Positions 57,972 to 64,000 of a stretch of DNA of 64,000 nucleotides are shown piece after piece. Where the stretch lies: NCBI RefSeq assembly GCF_963576545.1, contig NC_083638.1, positions 31,279,400 to 31,343,399 on the forward strand. The letters are read 5' to 3'. Source of the DNA: Limanda limanda. Taxonomy: Eukaryota > Chordata > Actinopteri > Pleuronectiformes > Pleuronectidae. Numbering within the stretch: the first letter of the stretch is position 1; every line of letters begins with the position of its first letter. The notes below the pieces were generated by a model. That model saw nothing but the letters and a program-made list of their open reading frames with translations. It was not told the DNA's origin and did no database searches. Both the position numbers and the translations under genes were made by a program.

Positions 57972-60649
57972 TAGTGATTTTCCTCAGATCCTACGCTTAA
58001 CGGAACTTCGCTGGTTGCTGGCCCCACACTGTCATACGAAGGAAAAAACAAATAAAGATGGGGATTCATTCTCTTATAATTATAAATTCAGGCTTTTGAC
58101 AGACAAACCATGTACAGACTATATTTTATCAAGGTAAAAAAAAGAACAGATTACTTCTCCTTCCCATCACATTTTAGGTCACCTTTTTAGGTCACCTTTA
58201 CAAGCCTCCTTGTCCTCTCTCTCTCTCTCTCTCTTCCTCTTCCTCTAGCTGCTACTGCCTCCATGTTTGCAAAGTTCTTACAAAATAGGTGAGCCTGAGA
58301 CCTATTTGTAGTACTCAGGCTCAGACTGATTGGGGTGTTGAATTGTTACCATGTGTGGGTGTCACCAGTTTTAAGGTAGTGATTTTTATTTTGAAATAAA
58401 GTGTTTTCTCAATGATTGCAAGAGATTTACTTTTTGAATGAAATGTCAATTATAAGAAACATAAAACCCAGGCTCACATGGATTGTGTGCAACAGACCCG
58501 TTTGCACTGCTCTAACACAGATTAAAAAAAACTTGTCCTGCTCGATATTTTATGGCCTCTAAAGGATCTCATCTTAAGCACGAAACAAAATTCAGCTAAA
58601 AATTGTATCCATACTGCACCATGCAGGCTCAACAGTTCTCCGACTCTTCTAAGAACCGCTCTGGTTTTCACAAGGTAGGGTGACGGGGCTGCAGAGGGAA
58701 CTGGAACTGAAGAGGAGGTAGCAGACATGGGTGCAGACAGCAGCAGGTACTGAGACAGGAAGGATTCGTGTGTCCAGCCAGGCAACAAGATGTTATAACT
58801 GAGAGGTCAACAAGTTCACCTGAGAACTGATGGCTGACTGTAAGCTCCCTCCATAAACCATTTTTATCTGATGTCTTGAAGAGAGCTCCGTTCGTCCGGC
58901 TGGTGGAGAGCAGCGTGAACTGGGTCCGAACTAGCTGGGTCCATTCTTGGCCAGTTGGTAATATCAGTACCAGAAGATGGAGGACCCAAGAATACATGGT
59001 CAAGAGAAAAAGTGGCAGATAAGGGTTTTATTTCAGTCCAGGTCGGTACATGGGTAGTCAAAAACACGAAGCAAAAGTATCCAAACGAGCAGGCAAAATG
59101 AGTAATGGTAGGAAAACAGGTGATCGTCATACAAGGAAAAGCTCACGGAGATAAAGCGCTGGAACGAGGTGACACGAGGAACACACAACGAACCAGCAAC
59201 TGAGGGAAGACAACCAGGGTTTAAATACACAGACAATCAGCAGATAACAAGATGCAAGTGAGTGTGCTCAGGGCGGAGAGCTCAGGCAGGCTCTATCTGC
59301 CATGGCGATTCATGACAAACAGTGTTATTGTGTTTTTCCTCTTTATGAATACCATTCATTTTTTAGATGCAAGATAGTTGTGTTATACATCTCTTCACTC
59401 TTCAGGATAGCTGACAAGGCTACGGAAAACTAGCCTACAATTTGCCTCTCCCTTTCCAGAGTTGACAGTTTGTGGTAGAGAGTCTTCTGAAACAGCAAGA
59501 ACCCTAAAGACAAAACACTGAATAAAACTGCTCCCTGAGTGTGACCTTGAGTTCAATTTACCTTCCAAAACTACAACATTATTTCCAAGGTTAAGAACGA
59601 ATTCTCCTTTTCGAAAGGTGTGGGTTATGAGATGAAAATAAGTAAATTTTTGGCAGTGATATTTCACTTACTTCAGCTTGATGTGCAATGTTTTTATGCT
59701 GCTGCAACATACACCACTATAACTTACGCCACATTGCATTTGCTGGTGATATAGATGGACCTCAGTTAGTATGTTTTATACACTATGCCATCTTTCATTA
59801 TATTCCTTTTTTATATAGATTTCAAAGAGCCAATAGTGAAATATGCATGATGCTGTATAATAATATATGACACAATAACAAAAAGCAGGTACTCTATTTG
59901 AGCTGAAGGACCTTTGGGGTGTGTGAAAAGATCTTTACAACTCGTGAAAGTGCAGAGATATTCCACAGTGTGAAAAGCTGTATCACCCCATAATGTTACA
60001 TAACAGTGAGTGTGAGTGTGAAGGGGCCGAGGAGATGTGTGTCTAATGTACAGCTGTAGGTGAAGTTACGTCATTCTAGGTAGAAACAAAGCGCTGTATC
60101 AGTAGCAGAATTAACCAGGCTGTGACAGGAAGTAAGATGCAGTTCTTCATAATAAAAGCGAAAACATTAAACAAATAAAAGAACACTAACTTTAGTGCAC
60201 AAGGCTCTATATATTATTGGTATATCAGTATGAACTATGGTGCTAACTGTTGTGAGGAGGCACCACTTTACTTCTCATGCTGATATTCAATCTTTCACTG
60301 AAAAATTAAGTTTGAATTATCAAGAGATGTTACACAAAAGCTGTAAATGGTAACAATTAGCTAAGAACCAACCGTGCCCAATATTAAAATGCCTTTCAAT
60401 TAGTAATGAATCATAAATAAAAAATCTATAGTATAATAAAAGAACTCTAGCAAAGGCAATGTATCTTACTTTTTATTCAAGTAAGCAGTATTTTACTTGT
60501 AATGTAAAAATATATTCATCACAGCACTGTTACACTCTCTGACAAGGTAGAATGGCATTTTTCTTTCTCATCTCTTTGGGGGAAAAGGAACCCCTTTTCA
60601 GAAGAGCTGCTCTGGAGCTCTTATTTTGAAAGCAAATACCGGTAGAGAT
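57972..60649 (+). other. Intergenic sequence upstream of minar1
   Basis: A CT microsatellite at about 58214-58232. A repeat-like block at about 58670-59320 reads as a retroelement relic: 'aacacgaagcaaaagtatcc', 'gggtttaaatacacagacaa'. The remainder is unique A/T-rich sequence. I find no coding exon. Confidence 0.45.
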
Positions 60650-61099
60650 CGTGTTTAATCTTTTTGATTTGACATCTCCAGTGCCAGGACAGCTTCTCCA
60701 CCGCAGCTGAGAGCTGTCCAGGAGGGAGAGGGGAGCGTCGGGTAACGGAGACAGGCTCCCCCCGCTCGGTTTGACCAGGAGCACGGATCCATGTGCATCA
60801 TCACCCGGACACATTTCACCAGCATCCACTTGTGTATGTGAGGATGCACTGTGCAGCGCTTGGTTTGCGTTTTGCTGTTTTTCTCGTGCAGACGGAGGGA
60901 TAGTTGGATGCGTTAAAGTTCGCGTCTATGCAGCGCTGTGGATGCTTGCGTCCTTCTGTGTGCGGGGCTGCGCGCTGCGGAACCACAGAGGATGTGTGAT
61001 TGTGGTCGGCTGGCTCTTCCTCTGGCATCTGTTGGCTCTGTGGTGAGAAGATGCGGTGCTGCGCCCAGCTGATCAGATGATTTAACAAAGACTCTCCGG
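60650..61099 (+). promoter_or_regulatory. minar1: Probable minar1 promoter region and non-coding first exon
   Basis: This block is visibly richer in G, C and CpG than the A/T-rich DNA around it and lies just upstream of the minar1 coding exon. It ends in a good donor (gactctccgg, then GTGAGT at 61100). That donor can join to the acceptor at 61391-61392 (tttccag), about 50 bases before the start codon. No conserved protein reads through it, so it is best viewed as 5' UTR plus promoter. The transcription start is not determinable here. Confidence 0.45.
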
Positions 61100-61392
61100 G
61101 TGAGTGATGGCGCACAAATAGGCTGCGACTGGGATTTATAAGTGAAAGGTTCCTTGCTGTGTCAGAAGCCATTCACCTGCTCTTACTGACGACAAGACCA
61201 GGCAGCTGCTACCGTCATGAGGTGCAGGACATTCCCTTGTTGTAGATGTCGAGTATAGTCCCCATCTTTTCTGGCTGAGTACAAGCCATTTTGATTGTGT
61301 CTGGCACCTGCTGGTGTGTGATTTTGTGAGTTCTATTGTGTGAAAACAAAATATTTATTAAAAATGTTTTCATTGAAATGTGTTGTTTCCAG

Positions 61393-62296
61393 GTACAAAG
61401 CTTCTCTGGAGGTAGGATCTGTTTTGTGGGCCTGTTCCCGTCAGCCAGCAGCCATGGACCCTCTCCCAGAGTACTCTCAATTCCTGATCCGGATCCTGGA
61501 GGAGCTGGACACCAAGCACCACACCATGTCCTACCAGGACCTGTGCAAGTCCCTGTGCGCCCGCTTTGACCTGGTGCACCTGGCCAAGCTCCGCAGCCTG
61601 CTCTTCTACACAGCCTGTCTGGATCCTGCGTTCCCAGCCACACTCTTCAAGGACAAGATGCGTTGCTCTGTAGAGGACCCGCAATCCAAGAAGCTCATGG
61701 TGGCTGCAGATATCGTCACCATGTTCAACTTGATCCAAATGAATGGAGGCATATCCAAAGACAATCTCCCTTTAGTGCACAGGCCCAAGTTCCACAAGAA
61801 CAAGTCGGTAGAGGTGTGCAGCTCTGACAACGATGCGTATAAGTATCAGGACTGTGACAGAGGGGCTGTTTACAAGAACATGGATCCCCGCAGGGATGGA
61901 CACCACCACCACCATCCCCATAGTTCCCCTCAGCCGCACCATGTGGGTCAGACTGCCTCTCCCGGCCCTAAACGATCGGAGTGCAATAACTGCCAGCCGT
62001 TTATTCCCACCTCAGACCCCAACTTCCTTCTTGGGGTCAGCAAGGACCTGAAATGTAGAGCAGTCTCTCTGGACAAACTTCACCATTTGCCCCAGTATCG
62101 CAGCAGCAGTCCGCCCTCTCCACCATGTGAAATGCAGAGCACCTACTTTCCCATGGATATCGACAGCGAGTCCACGACCGACCAGGAGTCTTTGCAGCAC
62201 ATTCGCCATCCAGAGCCTTTCACTGTTCACTCCTGTGTCCAGAAGAGAAATATCTTTAAACAGGACTTCCACAACTTCATGACCGTCTCACCACAG
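61393..62296 (+). CDS. minar1: minar1 (UBTOR/KIAA1024) first coding exon
   Basis: MINAR1 is a membrane-anchored, mostly disordered protein reported to bind Notch2 and to restrain mTOR signalling through DEPTOR. The start chosen is ATG 61454 (context gcagccATGG). An in-frame ATG at 61340 lies before the likely splice acceptor and is discounted. The 281 codons include YQDLCKSLCARFDLVHLAKL, LRSLLFYTACLDPAFPATLF and KLMVAADIVTMFNLIQMNGG, the conserved MINAR1 N-terminus as I recall it. Later blocks are NFLLGVSKDLK, YFPMDIDSEST and FTVHSCVQKRNIFKQDFHNF. A His-rich run (HHHHHPH) lies at about residues 152-158. The reading frame meets TGA two codons past CAG, but that point is also a CAG|GTTTGA donor, so the exon probably ends at 62296. 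The C-terminal transmembrane segment of the family must be downstream of the window. MINAR2 is excluded because it lacks this N-terminal region. Confidence 0.88.
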
Positions 62297-62701
62297 GTTT
62301 GATTTAGTAGGACCTTGTTGAAAGACCCAATAGAGAGAGAGGGTTATAGATTCCTCATATAAGGTAGACTAGTCAGTTTTTAAGTTAGTCTTTCAGTGTA
62401 TTCAAAATACATATAAAGTAAAGATATATATTCTCATATGCAGCTGAACATAATTCAATTAACATTTCTGTTTAGTATGTGACTTAACTCAATAAACATT
62501 GATTAGTTTGAACTGACTAACTGACAGCACTGTTAGCACTGTTTGTTTCACCTGGAATAACATTCATAGAAATATCTTGAGTGCAGTGTTGCAGTATGAC
62601 CTTCAGTTGAGAGATACGATAAGACGATTTAATGAACCGTTTTTAGATTTATATACACCGATATGCAATTTAGGTGAAGCAGTGGAGAGGAGCTGTGATT
62701 T
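62297..62701 (+). other. Start of minar1 intron
   Basis: A/T-rich sequence after the probable donor. No continuation of the MINAR1 reading frame is seen, supporting an intron rather than a longer exon. Confidence 0.5.
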
Positions 62702-62709
62702 GTCTAGTG

Positions 62710-63592
62710 CAGTGGTTCTTAACCTGGGTTCGATCGAACCCCAGGGGTTCGGTGAGTCACTCTCAGGGGTTCGGCAGGGGTCAAAACACACACAGTATAG
62801 CCCGGTTCACACTAGCAATGTCTGGCCGTTTTTGTCGGCCGTCAAAAAATTGGCTGCCCACAATTTGGTAACACACAATTTTTCTTCGCCGTGTCAGATT
62901 GCAAACATTTGGTTGCTTAGTAAAAATGTGTTACACAAAATAAATTCAGGCTACTCGTATTATTCATGACGTCACACTCCGCAGTGATAAAGCTTGTTGC
63001 AGCTGATCACGCCACATTGCTTATCTTTGATATCTGTGCTGCTTGGTGCGCTCAGTAGTCGACTTGTGGCTGTTGTGATTGTACGTCATTCAGCAGAGCC
63101 AGCTTCAACAGCAACTCTTCAGAACAACAACGCTCTCAACGTTTTGGTGTCACCAAATCGTACCATACCTTATTGCCCTTGAGATACTCACACTGTTTGT
63201 TACAACGTATTTGTGCGAGCAATCCTTTTCGATAGTAGACATGAAAATTAAGAAAAGGAACAGACTTTGTTGCGAAAATGATATGAAAGTGGCACTTGCC
63301 AAGGTGAAGCCGCGCATTCCTGAACTTGTATCTGAAAGGCAACAGCAAAAGTGACATTGATTTGCAGTAAATAGTCATTGAGTTATGTTTTTGTTGGTTT
63401 TTATGGTTGGTTTTGTTCTTTGAACACATTGATTTTGTGTGAAACTGATGCATGGTTCATTTTGTGCACTAACAAATTATATACCTATGTTTTGAAGAAA
63501 TCATATTTTATTGTTCCAATTACGAAGGGTTCGGTGAATGCACTGATGAAGCTTGCAGGATTCAGTACCTCCAATAAGGTTAAGAACCACTG
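62710..63592 (+). mobile_element. hAT transposon, 883 bp, deletion derivative
   Basis: The ends CAGTGGTTCTTAACCTGGG and the inverted 'aaggttaagaaccactg' are flanked by a perfect 8-bp target duplication GTCTAGTG (62702-62709 and 63593-63600). 'gaaccccaggggttcggtga' lies inside the left end. A + ORF near the right end (about 63160-63351) carries a hAT C-terminal dimerisation-type sequence: TLFVTTYLCEQSFS, then MKIKKRNRLCCENDMKVAL. Most of the transposase is gone. Confidence 0.92.
63079..63354 (+). pseudogene. hAT transposase C-terminal fragment (dimerisation domain)
   Basis: The last 60 or so residues of this 91-codon ORF match the hAT dimerisation region: LTLFVTTYLCEQSFSIVDMK with the conserved 'YLCEQ.FS' and a following 'KxxxRxRL'-like segment. 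The upstream codons look like non-coding sequence joined by deletion. A stop at 63352-63354 is the natural end. Confidence 0.8.
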
Positions 63593-63611
63593 GTCTAGTG
63601 TTTGGAGACTC

Positions 63612-64000
63612 GCCGGGTTCACACCGGACGTGAAATCGCGTCGCGCCAAGAAAAGCTGTGCGCCTCCTTTCCGCCCCCCATGTTACTCAATTGCTCTGTT
63701 CACATGGGCTGCGATGAGCCGCGCAGTGCAGAGGGCACCTCGCGCTCTGCACCGATTCTTTCGGCGTCAGATTCTATTTTTTCTGCTCGCCATGAGCTTA
63801 TGGCTCCAGGAAAAACACTGACATTTTTAAAAAAACGCTATTTATGACATATTATATACGATAGAAATTATCAAATATGCATCCCATACTTTGGATCTCC
63901 CTACTGTTGTGCTGGAGTTTCAATTTCCCAGATTTTAACATGATTAAATTTTGCCCTCTGCCCCTCCACTACAAGCACACAATCAGACAGAAAGAGAGGT
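63612..64000 (+). mobile_element. Possible PIF/Harbinger-type element, left end only
   Basis: Sequence right after the hAT duplication begins 'gccgggttcacaccggacgt' and is CpG-rich ('gcgtcgcgcc', 'gcgatgagccgcgc'). This resembles fish Harbinger-type MITEs that start GGGTTCACACCGG. The right end lies outside the window or is lost, so the assignment is tentative. Confidence 0.4.

Noticed and set aside
60771..61046. 91-codon + ORF upstream of minar1, with Cys/Ala-rich sequence
   Set aside because: Lies in the GC-rich 5' region, has no family match, and does not run into the minar1 frame. Better read as 5' UTR.
61340..61453. In-frame upstream ATG extending minar1 by 38 residues
   Set aside because: The extension crosses a good splice acceptor at 61391-61392, and its residues do not resemble MINAR1. 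ATG 61454 begins the conserved N-terminus.
63378..63847. 147- and 81-codon ORFs at the right edge
   Set aside because: They cross the end of a hAT element and a CpG-rich MITE-like sequence; no conserved protein content.

Overview
This is vertebrate nuclear DNA, almost certainly from a teleost fish and probably a percomorph. It has intron-split genes with GT-AG junctions, long dinucleotide microsatellites, tRNA-derived SINEs ending in an 'AAAGCGCT...TATATAAAT' tail, L1-like, Ty3/gypsy and hAT elements, and several MITE-like families. There are no operons, CRISPR arrays or prokaryotic genes.

Two protein-coding genes lie on the + strand. (1) Positions 5354-45165 hold the last 15 coding exons of adamts17, a secreted zinc metalloprotease of the ADAMTS family. 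They cover the end of the catalytic domain (third zinc-ligand histidine and Met-turn), the disintegrin-like domain, TSP1-1, the cysteine-rich and spacer regions, four more TSP1 repeats, and the C-terminal PLAC domain with its stop codon. Every junction is GT-AG and all intron phases agree from exon to exon. The 5' half (signal peptide, propeptide, most of the protease domain) lies upstream of the window. (2) Positions 61393-62296 hold the first coding exon of minar1 (UBTOR/KIAA1024), with a probable GC-rich non-coding first exon at about 60650-61099. Its remaining exons lie downstream. Both genes face the same way, about 16 kb apart. In human the paralogues ADAMTS19 and MINAR2 are also neighbours, so this pair probably preserves an ancient linkage.

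Region by region: 1-1980 carries a broken minus-strand L1/Tx1-like LINE. Introns at 5.5-12.3 kb hold MITE-like copies, an old dispersed repeat at about 7.8-9.2 kb, and a hAT element (9733-10533) with an 8-bp target duplication inserted in another repeat. 13369-14365 is a long-armed foldback element. 19.2-19.75, 26.08-26.86, 27.59-28.72 and 42.40-43.39 kb are DNA-transposon relics in later introns. The intergenic stretch 45.2-60.6 kb holds a rearranged minus-strand Ty3/gypsy relic (48.8-52.2 kb) interrupted by SINEs and by a hAT element (49435-50175). It also holds an unusual element at about 53.65-55.71 kb with about 260-bp inverted arms and a minus-strand ORF ending in a CXC-type cysteine-rich domain, and an inverted copy (57137-57971) of the MITE at 26 kb. 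Downstream of the minar1 exon a third hAT element (62710-63592) has a perfect 8-bp duplication and a recognisable hAT dimerisation-domain remnant.

I found no gene system that is clearly new. The best candidate for a little-described element is the CXC-domain inverted-repeat element at 53.65-55.71 kb. The most biologically informative point is the adamts17-minar1 linkage.
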